DNA of 64,000 nt from Phocaeicola abscessus CCUG 55929 (GTDB lineage Bacteria; Bacteroidota; Bacteroidia; Bacteroidales; Bacteroidaceae): positions 154,617-218,616 of the forward strand of contig NZ_HE997183.1 in assembly GCF_000312445.1 (NCBI RefSeq), given 5' to 3'. Under the pieces are notes generated by a model. It ran no database searches and was not told where the DNA came from. It saw only the letters and a program-made list of their open reading frames with translations. The number at the start of each line of letters is the position of its first letter. Position 1 is the first letter of the stretch. Made by a program: the position numbers and the translations under genes. Shown piece by piece: positions 54,398 to 63,806 of this stretch.

Positions 54398-55840
54398 TCA
54401 ATAGTGAGTCGCTAAGTACACGACCTGGGTGCTGAGATATTCCTCCAAGCCGCGTTTCCCGTCGGCCCCTCCGATGCCAGATTTCTTCACGCCGGCATGG
54501 AAACCCTGTATCGCTTCGAAGTGCATGCGGTTGATATAGGTCTCTCCGAATTGCAGTTCACGACAGATACGCGTAGCGGTATCAATATCTTTCGTAAATA
54601 CGGACGATGCCAAGCCGTATTCCACATCGTTCGCCCACTCGATCACCTGGTCGATACGGTCGAATTCGATCAGCGGGAGGACGGGGCCGAACGTTTCTTC
54701 GTGCACAATATCCATATCCTGTTTTACCTTATCGAGGACGGTCGCTGCGTAAAAATACCCCTTCTCGCCGATACGATGCCCGCCGCAAAGGATTTGAGCT
54801 CCCTGCTCTACGGCATGCGCTACTTTCGCCGCCACGCCATCGAGGGCACGCTTTTCAACCAGCGGTCCCATATCGACATCCTTTATGAGGGCGGGATCTC
54901 CCACTTTGACGGCTTGGAATTTCCGAACGATGAGCTTGGTGAACACATCCTTAACGTCTCTGTGCACATATACGCGTTCGGCGTTGTTGCAAATCTGTCC
55001 GGTATTTCCGATACGGGATTCCAGAATAGCTTGGGCGGCTAGTTCCAGGTCGGCATCGGGGAATACGATGGCGGGCGCCTTACCGCCCAATTCCAAAGAA
55101 ACCTTTGTGATGTGGGGAGCAGCGGCCTCCATGATTTGAGTGCCTGCGTCGACACTTCCCGTAAGGCTGACGATGCCGATTTTCGGATTGCCGGCTAACG
55201 CATGTCCCACGACAGACCCTTTCCCTGTTACCACATTGAATACGCCTGCAGGCAGCCCGACTTCGTCGACGATCTTGCAGAATTCGCAACAGTTCTCCGG
55301 AGTTAATTGAGAAGGTTTGACAACGATCGAACAACCGGCCATCAAAGCCGCTCCGGCTTTACGTGCAATCAGGAAGAACGGGAAGTTCCATGGCAGAATG
55401 CCGGCGGCGACGCCAATCGGCTTTTTAAACAACATCATCGTCTCGTTGGCTGCATCGCTCTGGATGATTTCTCCCTCAATGCGTCGAGCGAACTCCGCCA
55501 TATAGTCGAAGTATGTAGCGGTAACCCCCACTTCGATGGCTGCCAAGGCCTGCGTCTTGCCCTGCTCTCTGACTAAAATCTCTTGAAATTTATCGCCGTT
55601 GGCGCGAATGCCGGCGGCTATCCTGTGCAGGTAAACAGCGCGCTGGCATGCCGGAATTTTCGCCCATTCTCTCTGCGCCTTTTCCGCAGCATCGATCGCT
55701 GCTTCCACATCTTCGACCGTCCCTTCGGGCTGACGGCTCACCACTTCTTCGGTAGATGGATTCAATACGTCGATCCATTTTCCGGATCTACTTTCGACGA
55801 ATTTGCCGTCGACGTACATCTTTAAATCTTTCATAAGCAA
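54398..55840 (-). CDS. aldehyde dehydrogenase (AldA-like)
   Basis: A 480-aa NAD(P)-dependent aldehyde dehydrogenase. The general base is in LELGGKAPAIVF, the nucleophile is the cysteine in NTGQICNNAERV, and the substrate/cofactor loop is GILPWNFPFFLIARKAGAAL. The closest match by eye is lactaldehyde dehydrogenase AldA, which oxidises L-lactaldehyde from rhamnose or fucose; glycolaldehyde or other aldehydes are possible. A GH78 rhamnosidase elsewhere in the window makes a rhamnose link plausible but unproven. Confidence 0.9.
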   Translation of the reverse strand: MLMKDLKMYVDGKFVESRSGKWIDVLNPSTEEVVSRQPEGTVEDVEAAIDAAEKAQREWAKIPACQRAVYLHRIAAGIRANGDKFQEILVREQGKTQALAAIEVGVTATYFDYMAEFARRIEGEIIQSDAANETMMLFKKPIGVAAGILPWNFPFFLIARKAGAALMAGCSIVVKPSQLTPENCCEFCKIVDEVGLPAGVFNVVTGKGSVVGHALAGNPKIGIVSLTGSVDAGTQIMEAAAPHITKVSLELGGKAPAIVFPDADLELAAQAILESRIGNTGQICNNAERVYVHRDVKDVFTKLIVRKFQAVKVGDPALIKDVDMGPLVEKRALDGVAAKVAHAVEQGAQILCGGHRIGEKGYFYAATVLDKVKQDMDIVHEETFGPVLPLIEFDRIDQVIEWANDVEYGLASSVFTKDIDTATRICRELQFGETYINRMHFEAIQGFHAGVKKSGIGGADGKRGLEEYLSTQVVYLATHY

Positions 55841-56143
55841 TTTTTCTGTTACAGGTTATACAAATTTTTCCTAAATTAGGCATAAATATTTATAACGGGG
55901 ACAAAATCGAAATATTTTTAATAAAAAAAATATTTCTAAAGAATTTTTATTTGATATCTCGTGCATGAGACGTATTTATCCGAAGAATACACCTATTTTA
56001 TATTACGAAATTCGCAAAAAATATTTTTCAGCAGGAAACATAAAATTTCTTTCAAAATATTTGGAAAATATTTCCTGTTTTTATACTTTAGCGAGCGAAA
56101 TGAGTGTTAACGAACTATTACTAACCAAAGTGAGAGATTATTT
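55841..56143. other. AT-rich upstream region of the SusC gene
   Basis: About 300 bases with long A and T runs. A 61-codon frame (55965-56150) overlaps the SusC start and has no family resemblance, so I do not call it. The best -7-like element is TACTTTAG, one mismatch from consensus, near 56087-56094. No riboswitch or anti-sigma gene is seen. Confidence 0.4.
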
Positions 56144-59100
56144 ATGGTAAAAAAACTAACAATGGTGTTGGCCGGCTTGTTCCTTTGCATAGGAGCGGCT
56201 TTGGCACAAACTAAAGTCTCAGGAACTGTAATCAGTTCCGAGGATGGTCAGCCCGTTATTGGTGCCTCAATCGTGATCGTGGGCACCAAACAGGGTACAG
56301 TGACCAATGTTGACGGTAAGTTTACGCTGTCCGTTCCGGACCGAGGAAAGATTCGCATTTCTTTCATCGGTATGAAGACGGTGGAACTTGTCGCAAGTGA
56401 AAACATGAATATCGTACTCGAACCGCTGGATACCACGCTCGACGAAGTGGTAGTGACGGCGATGGGTATCAAGCGTTCGGCAAAAGCGTTGGGTTTCTCG
56501 GCCACGGCCGTGAAGGGCGACGAGATTGCCGCTGCACGTACGAATGATATCATGTCGAGCCTTTCGAGTAAAGTGGCGGGGGTACAGATTTCCAACTCTT
56601 CGTCCGACCCGGGTTCGTCCAAATCTGTCATTGTGCGCGGTATCAGCTCGTTGGGCGGTACAAACCAGCCGCTTTACGTCATTGACGGCGTGCCCCTGAC
56701 CAACAGTGCCGTATACAGCACCGACGGGCTGAACAACGGCTATGACTTCGGTAACGGCGCCAGCGCCGTGAATCCCGACGACGTGGAGAGCATGACCATT
56801 CTGAAAGGCGCTGCCGCCACAGCGCTCTACGGTAACCGTGCCGCCAACGGCGTGATCCTGATCACAACCAAGACCGGCGCCAAGCAGAAAAAAGGCGTGG
56901 GCGTAGAGTATAACGGTGGTTTGCAATGGGAGACGCTGCTGCGCCTGCCGCAGATGCAGAACGATTTCGGTATGGGTTGGTACGGCGAGAAGACCGATAT
57001 CGAGAACGGTTCTTGGGGACCGAGATTCGACGGTTCCATGCTCCGCTATGGAAATGTCTACGACCACTCCCAGAAGATCAAATCGTACGTACCCATCAAG
57101 CATAACATCAGAGACTTCTTCGACACAGGCTTACGCTACAGCAACGGCGTCTCGTTCAACGGTGCGACGGATGCGAGCAACTATTTCGTAAGTCTGTCGC
57201 AGATACATCAAGATGGTATCATCCCCACCGACGCCGACAGCTACAACAAGTACACCTTCTCTGCCCGCGGCAGCCACAAGGTGAAGAACTTGACTTTCAG
57301 CACATCGCTCAACTACGCTTATCAGCGGAACAAATTCGTGTCTACGGGACAGGGCGCCGGTTCCATGTACAACAACATCATGCAGACGCCGCGCGATATC
57401 AGTATCGTGGAACTGAAAGATCTGAACGACCCCTTCAACACGCCGGGCTACTACTATACGCCCTACGGTGTGACGAATCCTTACTACATCCTCGAGAACT
57501 TCAAGAACGAGTTCGAGAGCGAGCGCTTCTACGGCAAATTTCAGCTGGATTACGACTTTCTGAAGTACTTCAAGCTGACTTACCGTTTCGGCCTCGACAC
57601 GAGCACCGAGCATCACGATACGGGTACGCCGAACATGTCGGCCATCTTCACGGGCACGCCGAATTGGAAGGACGCCCTGTCCAAAATCACAGGCGCGGCA
57701 TCTGAAACGACGACCCGACGCCGCGAAATCAATCAGGATTTGATGCTGACTTTCGACAAGGATGTGGCTACCCACTTCCACGTGAACGCCCTGGCCGGCT
57801 TCAACGGCAACGAACGTAAGTACAACTATCTGTACGGCCGCGTCACCAACCTGACCATTCCTACGTGGTACAACCTCAGCAATTCGGCGGAAAAGCCCAC
57901 GCTGGCAACTTACACGCAGACTCGACGCCTGATGGGCGTATTCGGACAGGCCGAGCTCGCCTATCGAGACATGCTCTACCTGACACTGACAGCCCGCAAC
58001 GACTGGTCGTCTACGCTGCCGGAAGACAACCGCTCGTTCTTCTATCCGGGTGTGACGGGCAGCTGGATCTTCTCCGAACTGTTCAGCGACAACCTGAGGC
58101 GCGTGATCACTTACGGCAAGCTGCGCGCGGCCTGGGGAAAAACGGGTAACGACGCCAATCCCTACATGACGGGATCCGTCTTCGCTCAGGCGCTGGCCAA
58201 CTCCAGCGGGTGGTGGGACAGTGCGTTCCCCTTTACCAACGGCAACTGGAATGCCTATACCGTGGGCAACGTCTTGGGCAGCAGCACGCTGAGTCCTGAG
58301 ATGACGACGGAAACCGAGGTGGGTCTGAACATGGCATTCTTCCAGAACCGCGTGAGCTTCGACGCCTCCTTCTATAACAGAATCTCCGACAAACAGATCT
58401 TCAGTTTGGACATGGATCCGGGCACGGGCTACACCGCACAGAACATCAATCTCGGAAAGGTTCGCAATCGAGGTATCGAGCTATTAGTCAACGTGACCCC
58501 GGTCAGCTTCAGAGGATTCACGTGGGACATTTCGTGGAACTTTACCAAGAATTGGAGCAAGGTACTCAGCCTGCCCGAAGCCTTGGGCGGCAGCACGCTG
58601 ATCTACGGCTTGGGCGGAGGTCCCGGACTCTACGCAGAGACCGGCAAGGAACTGGGTATCTTCAAGGCGTACGTCCCGCTACGCGACCCGGCGACAGGTA
58701 AAATCGTCGTCGACAATCACGGATTGCCCCTCAAGAACCCCGATCAGCAGATTGTAGGCAGCATGAACTACAAGTACATGATGGGTATCAACAATACGTT
58801 CCGCTACAAGGGCGTATCGCTCTCCGTCGACCTGGATATCCGTCACGGCGGCAGGATGTACTCCCGCACGAAGTCCATCAACTACTTTGTGGGTAACGCC
58901 ATACAGACCGCATATAACGACCGTAACCCCTGGATCATTCCGAACACCGTGGTACAGAGTGGTAAGAACGCTCAGGGCAATCCCGTCTACACGGAAAATG
59001 TCACACCGCTCGACGCCACCAATATCTATAACTATTGGAACAACGGCGGCATCGATCTGGGTTCCGGCTACTTGATAGACAAGTCGTATGTGAAGCTGCG

Positions 59101-59332
59101 CTCCGTCGTGCTGGGCTGGGACTTGCCCAAAAAGTGGCTCGTCCATACTTTCCTCACGGACGTGCGTGTGTCTGTTTTCGGCAACAACCTGATGTTGTGG
59201 ACCCCGTCGGAAAATACGTTCGTCGATCCGGAGCTCACCTCGTTCGGTAACGACCTCTCCGGTTACTATGGAGAGTATTCCGCGAACCCGAGTTCACGGA
59301 AATTCGGTTTCAACTTGACTGTTAAATTTTAA
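56144..59332 (+). CDS. SusC/RagA-family TonB-linked outer membrane transporter
   Basis: A 1062-aa outer membrane porin that imports glycans or peptides with its SusD partner. The signal peptide ends near AALAQ. A carboxypeptidase-regulatory-like domain follows (VSGTVISSEDGQPVIGAS). The TonB box region and plug come next (DEVVVTAMGIKRSAKAL; PLYVIDGVPL; MTILKGAAATALYGNRAANG). The long beta-barrel ends in KFGFNLTVKF with a terminal aromatic residue. It is first of a four-gene unit. No glycosidase, peptidase or regulator is attached within the window. Confidence 0.96.
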   Translation: MVKKLTMVLAGLFLCIGAALAQTKVSGTVISSEDGQPVIGASIVIVGTKQGTVTNVDGKFTLSVPDRGKIRISFIGMKTVELVASENMNIVLEPLDTTLDEVVVTAMGIKRSAKALGFSATAVKGDEIAAARTNDIMSSLSSKVAGVQISNSSSDPGSSKSVIVRGISSLGGTNQPLYVIDGVPLTNSAVYSTDGLNNGYDFGNGASAVNPDDVESMTILKGAAATALYGNRAANGVILITTKTGAKQKKGVGVEYNGGLQWETLLRLPQMQNDFGMGWYGEKTDIENGSWGPRFDGSMLRYGNVYDHSQKIKSYVPIKHNIRDFFDTGLRYSNGVSFNGATDASNYFVSLSQIHQDGIIPTDADSYNKYTFSARGSHKVKNLTFSTSLNYAYQRNKFVSTGQGAGSMYNNIMQTPRDISIVELKDLNDPFNTPGYYYTPYGVTNPYYILENFKNEFESERFYGKFQLDYDFLKYFKLTYRFGLDTSTEHHDTGTPNMSAIFTGTPNWKDALSKITGAASETTTRRREINQDLMLTFDKDVATHFHVNALAGFNGNERKYNYLYGRVTNLTIPTWYNLSNSAEKPTLATYTQTRRLMGVFGQAELAYRDMLYLTLTARNDWSSTLPEDNRSFFYPGVTGSWIFSELFSDNLRRVITYGKLRAAWGKTGNDANPYMTGSVFAQALANSSGWWDSAFPFTNGNWNAYTVGNVLGSSTLSPEMTTETEVGLNMAFFQNRVSFDASFYNRISDKQIFSLDMDPGTGYTAQNINLGKVRNRGIELLVNVTPVSFRGFTWDISWNFTKNWSKVLSLPEALGGSTLIYGLGGGPGLYAETGKELGIFKAYVPLRDPATGKIVVDNHGLPLKNPDQQIVGSMNYKYMMGINNTFRYKGVSLSVDLDIRHGGRMYSRTKSINYFVGNAIQTAYNDRNPWIIPNTVVQSGKNAQGNPVYTENVTPLDATNIYNYWNNGGIDLGSGYLIDKSYVKLRSVVLGWDLPKKWLVHTFLTDVRVSVFGNNLMLWTPSENTFVDPELTSFGNDLSGYYGEYSANPSSRKFGFNLTVKF

Positions 59333-59347
59333 CCCGAAGGTACAGAT

Positions 59348-60844
59348 ATGAAAAAGATTATATTATATGTAGCGGCCGGCCTACTGATGTTGAGCAGTTG
59401 CGACCTGGATATCAACGAGAACCCTAACTATCCGAAGGGGAGCGATGTGACAACCGACCTCGTGTTGCCAGCGGCCGAAAACTTCATCGCCGACGCACTC
59501 GGCGACCAGATGTTTACGTACTCGGGCTTCTTCGCCCAGTACTTTGACCAGCGTCCCGAAGCCAACCAGTATAACAACTATGCGGAACTCCACCTCGACG
59601 AGGGCAGCAACATCCTCGACCGTACCTACCGCAACCTGTTCGCTGGAGCATTCCAGGACTTGGCGGACATCGTCTCGAGAGATAAGAACACGGCCAACGC
59701 CTTCGCCTGCACGGTACTGCGCGCCTGGGGTTACCAGCTCTTCGTGGACAACGTGAGCGACGCCCCGTATACCGAAGCGCTGGGAGCCGACAAGGTACCG
59801 ACCCCGAAATGGGACGACGGCAAGACCATCATGGAGGGCGTATTGGCTGAACTCGACAAGGCAGAGGGAGATCTCGGCACCGAAAGCATTACGCTGAAAG
59901 ACCCGCTGATGAACAAGAATCTTTCACAATGGAAAGGTTTTGCCAACGCGCTTCGCCTGCGCATCTATCTCCGCATGATAGACGCGGGCATCGACGCTGC
60001 CTCCTACACGACGAAGGCTCAGGCGCTCGTAACGGCCGACAAGTTCTTCGCCGACGACATCAAGTACGACGTCTATACCAACGCCGAAGGACAGTACAGC
60101 CCTTGGTACGGCGCCGTCTTCCGCCTGAAAATCAACAATTACGTAGCCGCTTACCCCATCGTGAGTTACTATCAGTCCACTGGCGACCCGCGCATCTCCT
60201 ACGCGATACTGCCCAACGAGAAGAACAGCGTCTATGTGGGACAGCTTCCCGGCTCGAAGACTCGCATGAAAGAGTGGAACAACAACACGGCCTGGAAGAA
60301 CGATGACGTCAGCGAAATCAAGACCGATGCATTCATTGCCCAGCCCATCTATGTATTCACGCAGAGCGAACTGCAGTTCCTCATCGCCGAGGTGCAGCTC
60401 CGCTTCAACAGCAACGAGGCCGCGGCTAAAACCGCCTACGAGGCCGGTGTGACCGCCGATTTTGCCTCGCGCGGCATGGCAGACAAGGCTGCTTCCTTCC
60501 TCGCAGGTTCCAAGGTCGATTTCGACAGTCAGGCTACGACGGCCGACAAGCTGAAACTCGTCTACATGCAGAAATGGACGGCTTTCTTCATGCGCAACCA
60601 CATGGAGGCCTGGTCCGAGATTCGACGCACCGATACACCTGTGACAAGCGATAAAACGGCTCATGACATCTTCAAGACTCCCAGCAGCTACAAAGCCGGC
60701 GAGATGATTATCCCCGCCGTGAATTATATTCAGGCCGGCGGACTGGCCAAACGTATGCCCTATCCGAGTAACGCCCGCCGACTCAACAAGAATACGCCTT
60801 CCGAAAAGAAGATGAGCGACCCCGTATTCTGGGATGTGAAATGA
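59348..60844 (+). CDS. SusD/RagB-family nutrient-binding lipoprotein
   Basis: A 498-aa surface lipoprotein (lipobox MLSSC) that caps the SusC barrel and binds substrate. The helical TPR-like part includes DLADIVSRDKNTANAFACTV and FANALRLRIYLRMIDAG. FAQYFDQRPEANQYNNY is typical of the SusD_2/RagB-like branch. The C-terminal region has EAWSEIRRTDTP and RMPYPSNARRLN. It starts 15 bases after the SusC gene. Confidence 0.95.
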   Translation: MKKIILYVAAGLLMLSSCDLDINENPNYPKGSDVTTDLVLPAAENFIADALGDQMFTYSGFFAQYFDQRPEANQYNNYAELHLDEGSNILDRTYRNLFAGAFQDLADIVSRDKNTANAFACTVLRAWGYQLFVDNVSDAPYTEALGADKVPTPKWDDGKTIMEGVLAELDKAEGDLGTESITLKDPLMNKNLSQWKGFANALRLRIYLRMIDAGIDAASYTTKAQALVTADKFFADDIKYDVYTNAEGQYSPWYGAVFRLKINNYVAAYPIVSYYQSTGDPRISYAILPNEKNSVYVGQLPGSKTRMKEWNNNTAWKNDDVSEIKTDAFIAQPIYVFTQSELQFLIAEVQLRFNSNEAAAKTAYEAGVTADFASRGMADKAASFLAGSKVDFDSQATTADKLKLVYMQKWTAFFMRNHMEAWSEIRRTDTPVTSDKTAHDIFKTPSSYKAGEMIIPAVNYIQAGGLAKRMPYPSNARRLNKNTPSEKKMSDPVFWDVK

Positions 60845-60881
60845 TAAAACGAATGTGCAACAACTCTAAAGAAAAAAGACA

Positions 60882-61595
60882 ATGAAAAAATATTTTATAG
60901 CATGTCTGCCACTCTTCATGATGCTGTTAGGCTTCGTTTCCTGTAGCGACGATGAAGAATTGACAGACTCTCGAATCACTTATTACGTGAAGTTCGAGAT
61001 GCAAGGCAAGGACTTTATGGAATCGCCCATAGGCGTGGATTTTGTAGACCCCGGCTGCAAGGCTACGTTGGGCGAGGAAGACTTTACCAACCAAATCACC
61101 GTGAGCGGACTCGACAAGATAGACAAGAATGTCCCCGGCCTGTACCAAGTGACCTATTCGGGTACCAACAAGGACGGTTTCACTACCTCTGTCAGCCGTA
61201 CCGTAGCGGTTTGCGACCCCTCCATTACGGATGACATCTCCGGCGATTACCTGACCGTGAACGGGACAAAGCGCATCAGGAAGGGCGTCGAGACACCTTA
61301 TCCCAAAAATAAGGTAAGTATCGAGAAGAAGGCGTCGGGCCTGTTCTATGTAGACGACATGATAGGCGGCTACTATGCCCAGGGCGTGTATGCCGAATAC
61401 GGCGACATCACCGCCATGAAAGGTTACATCCTGCTGCATGCCGACGGCACCATTACCGGTATCTCCGGCCATGTGGATGCGTGGAACGACGACTATACGA
61501 ACTTCACGGACGGTAAGTTCGACAAGAACACGGGAGGGATAACCTGGAACGTAGAGTATGCCGGCATGAATTTCATCGTAGTGTTAAACAAATAA
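60882..61595 (+). CDS. DUF5012-like surface lipoprotein
   Basis: A 237-aa lipoprotein (lipobox GFVSC). The first half resembles an immunoglobulin-like DUF5012 domain (GVDFVDPGCKATLGEEDFTN; VPGLYQVTYSGTNKDGFTTS). The second half is a beta-rich domain with GGYYAQGVYAEYGDITAMKG. Such proteins are commonly encoded after SusCD pairs and are thought to bind the same nutrient at the cell surface. The ligand is unknown. Confidence 0.8.
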   Translation: MKKYFIACLPLFMMLLGFVSCSDDEELTDSRITYYVKFEMQGKDFMESPIGVDFVDPGCKATLGEEDFTNQITVSGLDKIDKNVPGLYQVTYSGTNKDGFTTSVSRTVAVCDPSITDDISGDYLTVNGTKRIRKGVETPYPKNKVSIEKKASGLFYVDDMIGGYYAQGVYAEYGDITAMKGYILLHADGTITGISGHVDAWNDDYTNFTDGKFDKNTGGITWNVEYAGMNFIVVLNK

Positions 61596-61607
61596 AAGAA
61601 AAAGATT

Positions 61608-62129
61608 ATGCGAAAATACATTTCAACGATCATGTTCGCCGCGTTGGCCGTATTCGTTTTCTCCGCCTGCGATACGGAGACCGACGAAAAGCCAGGCGGA
61701 ACAAAAATAGTGAAAATGGCGGGCTTCTGGGATGTGACCGTTCAATCCATCAAAGAAGACGGCAGCGTGCTCTCCCAAGATCCTTATGGACTGGGAACCA
61801 CCTCGCTGAAAACCTATAACACCGTCGATGACGCGGACAACCGGATGTGGTTGAACTTAGACGGCAAGGACGAGTTTTACGATATGCAGCTCATCGTGCC
61901 CATCGACTATGCCGCCAAGACTTTTTCCTGCGAGGCTACCAAGTATGTCTATAACAGCGATAAGGCCGGCAACGTGACTATCACCGAAGGCAAGGTGCTG
62001 CTCGGGCAGGGACGCAACCTGCACGGATTGCCTACCGACAGCATCGTCTTTACGGCCAAGTTCAGCGATGATGAAAAGAATCTGACTTACCGAATAACCG
62101 GAATCAAACATTCGGGCTTTACCGAGTAG
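61608..62129 (+). CDS. calycin/lipid-binding-like lipoprotein
   Basis: A 173-aa lipoprotein (lipobox FVFSAC) ending the SusCD unit. After IVKMAGFWDVTVQSI the protein is a predicted small beta barrel (DEFYDMQLIVPIDYAAKTFSC-like strands; NVTITEGKVLLGQGRN). The pattern fits the Bacteroidales lipid-binding putative hydrolase family, whose function is not established. It lies 12 bases after the DUF5012-like gene. Confidence 0.75.
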   Translation: MRKYISTIMFAALAVFVFSACDTETDEKPGGTKIVKMAGFWDVTVQSIKEDGSVLSQDPYGLGTTSLKTYNTVDDADNRMWLNLDGKDEFYDMQLIVPIDYAAKTFSCEATKYVYNSDKAGNVTITEGKVLLGQGRNLHGLPTDSIVFTAKFSDDEKNLTYRITGIKHSGFTE

Positions 62130-62148
62130 ATTCTCCTTTTTTAATCGA

Positions 62149-62183
62149 AACGCCCCGGAAGTTTTCGCAACTTCCGGGGCGTT
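62149..62183. terminator. hairpin after the SusCD unit
   Basis: A perfect 15-bp inverted repeat (62149-62163 with 62169-62183) with loop TTCGC. There is only a short T run on either side, but a single strong GC-rich stem at the end of the operon makes a terminator role likely. Confidence 0.7.
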
Positions 62184-62309
62184 CACATTCGCGTAGCATA
62201 GACCTCTCATGCATATATTCATCTTTCCATCATCATATCATTTCGAAGCAAAGATGCGAATATTTTTCACTTCGAAGCACGATATCGTCGATACCCATAC
62301 TTCCGATCT

Positions 62310-62867
62310 TTACGCTTCCGGTTCCTCTTCAGGCGGAAATTCGGGTTCTTTACCGCTTTTCTCCGAGGGGATAACCTGCTGTTTGTAGCGGACGATGAGT
62401 TCGTTGACGAAGTCGATGAACGCCGCGTATTTACTTTCGTCCAGCAGCAGTACCACGGCGTTGACGATTTTTACCAGCAGCCGATAGGCGGCGTCGCTCT
62501 GCAGGCGAGCCAAGCGCAGGGCACCCAGCACTTGCGTGGATTTGATCTCGGTGCGTTGCACCAACAGGCTCTCCACCTTGGCATTGGCCGCCTTGAGCAC
62601 CGTCACGTAGGGTGTCAGGCTCAGCTGGGTCACTTGTGCGGCGTACTTCTTCTCGCAATCGTCTATCAGATTGTTGATCAGCCCCGTCTCCCGTTCCAGC
62701 TGCATGCTGGGGTCGATCTTGTAGTCTTTCAGATTTTGCCAGAGCACTTTAGCGGCGTCGGCCATGGCAAGTACGGAGACGTTCCGAAAACCTTTCACCG
62801 CTGCTCGATAGCCCGAAAGCAGCTGATCGCACTCGCGGTCGGCATCGGAAATCTCGTCCATGAGCAT
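62310..62867 (-). pseudogene. N-terminally truncated DUF6261-family gene
   Basis: The 185-codon frame matches the central and C-terminal part of DUF6261 proteins as I recall them (about 240 aa). It is helical and repetitive, with [32 protein letters not shown] and [18 protein letters not shown]. The first about 55-60 residues are missing. The frame begins at the point where an IS982 transposase fragment on the other strand begins (about 62866). A short product could still be made from the internal Met codons, but function is doubtful. The family's role is unknown. Confidence 0.65.
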
Positions 62868-63335
62868 GCTTTTCTGCGAAAGCGAGCTATCATCGAGACC
62901 GTAAATGATGAACTAAAGAACATTGCTCAGGTTGAACATTCCAGACATCAGAGCTTTGATAACTTCATTGCGAATTATTGCTGCCCGCTAAAACCTTTCT
63001 CCTCTGACCACTGTAAGAAAGAAGGGGTTAAAACTATCATTTTTGAGATTATTCATCGTTTATTTGCCTATATATTAGTGAAAACGATAGCTTCTTGTAA
63101 TGGTTACTCTTTGAAGCAAAAAGTAAGCTCTCATAGAGCAATAATGTCTGTATTGCCGATGAATAAAGGCTTATAGGACTTTCAATTTGTTTTCACCGGA
63201 CAGCAATAATTGCGAATTTGCTTGGTGCAATTGCAGCATACTGCATGTTCCCCAAGAAGTCGTGTATCAATGTACAAAGAACCGTTTATACGCAGCTAAC
63301 TCTCTTTTAATTTCGTCGAACTCACGTTAAATATA
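62866..63335 (+). mobile_element. IS982-family transposase fragment (C-terminal end)
   Basis: Read on the plus strand, 62869-62973 encodes [19 protein letters not shown] and [15 protein letters not shown]. From 63211 it continues NLLGAIAAYCMFPKKSCINV and ends at a TAA (63308-63310). Together these are the last about 70 residues of an IS982 transposase. They are split by a 237-bp insertion at 62974-63210. The remaining about 230 residues and the left end are missing, so the element is dead. The right end probably lies in TCGAACTCACGTT near 63316-63328. Confidence 0.75.
62974..63210. mobile_element. 237-bp MITE-like element inserted in the IS982 fragment
   Basis: The ends form terminal inverted repeats of 21 bases with 17 matches: ATTATTGCTGCCCGCTAAAAC at the left and, in reverse complement, ATTATTGCTGTCCGGTGAAAA at the right. 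The insertion is flanked by a 5-bp direct repeat TGCGA (62969-62973 and 63211-63215). Removing the element and one TGCGA restores the transposase frame exactly (F-I-A-N-L-L-G). It encodes no complete transposase, so it must have moved with a transposase supplied from elsewhere. Confidence 0.8.
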
Positions 63336-63608
63336 GCGTGGGAAACCTAAATAAGTAAATATCCATCAATTTTACATCTGGAAATCAGCACTTAAACAAT
63401 TTTAGGTAATTTCATGCGGAAAATAGGATATGCTGATATTTATAAAGTAATTTACACATGTTATTGAAATCCACCTACAGATATATTTTTATTAAAGAAT
63501 AAAAATATATAAGATTTTGACAAAATAATATTGAGAATAAAAAAATAATAATAATTTTGAAAACGTTAATACATATTGTATTGACAGAATTAATAATACG
63601 TTGCATTT
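63336..63608. other. very AT-rich spacer before the small peptide gene
   Basis: About 270 bases dominated by A and T runs, especially 63480-63560. No frame of note is visible. It probably holds the promoter of the peptide gene at 63609, but I cannot place a TAnnTTTG element with confidence. Confidence 0.4.
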
Positions 63609-63752
63609 ATGTTTGATTTACTGATTGAAAATCTTGGAGATATTTCTCCTATGGTTGGAGATGCTGTAACTTCACAGCCTCAGGCTTTTTGGCCTGCTGT
63701 AATAGTATTGACCGTCGTTGCTAACATTGCATTCCCAACGCCAGCAAATTAA
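63609..63752 (+). CDS. 47-aa peptide with acidic N-terminus and hydrophobic C-terminus
   Basis: An ATG-to-TAA frame. The N-terminal half is acidic (MFDLLIENLGDISPMVGD), then VTSQPQAFWPA leads to a hydrophobic stretch VIVLTVVANIAFP and the end TPAN. It has no classical signal peptide. The form could be a modified-peptide precursor (acidic leader and a hydrophobic core) or a small membrane peptide. A hairpin follows it at once, and another small frame starts 54 bases later. No family is recognised. Confidence 0.5.
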   Translation: MFDLLIENLGDISPMVGDAVTSQPQAFWPAVIVLTVVANIAFPTPAN

Positions 63753-63759
63753 TTCACTT

Positions 63760-63791
63760 AGAAGGGCTGTATTTTAATATGCAACCCTTCT
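63760..63791 (+). terminator. hairpin after the 47-aa peptide gene
   Basis: AGAAGGG (63760-63766) pairs with CCCTTCT (63785-63791), and further pairs are possible inside. There is no long T run, so it may act as a partial terminator or an RNA 3'-end stabiliser between the peptide gene and the downstream frame. Confidence 0.5.
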
Positions 63792-63806
63792 ATAAAATTA
63801 GATATT

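Noticed and set aside
55965..56150. 61-codon frame upstream of the SusC gene
   Set aside because: It overlaps the SusC start, lies in very AT-rich DNA and resembles no known leader or regulator.
62532..63176. 214-codon plus-strand frame across the DUF6261 gene and the IS982 fragment
   Set aside because: It is a chance fusion of an antisense frame with the transposase fragment and MITE sequence.
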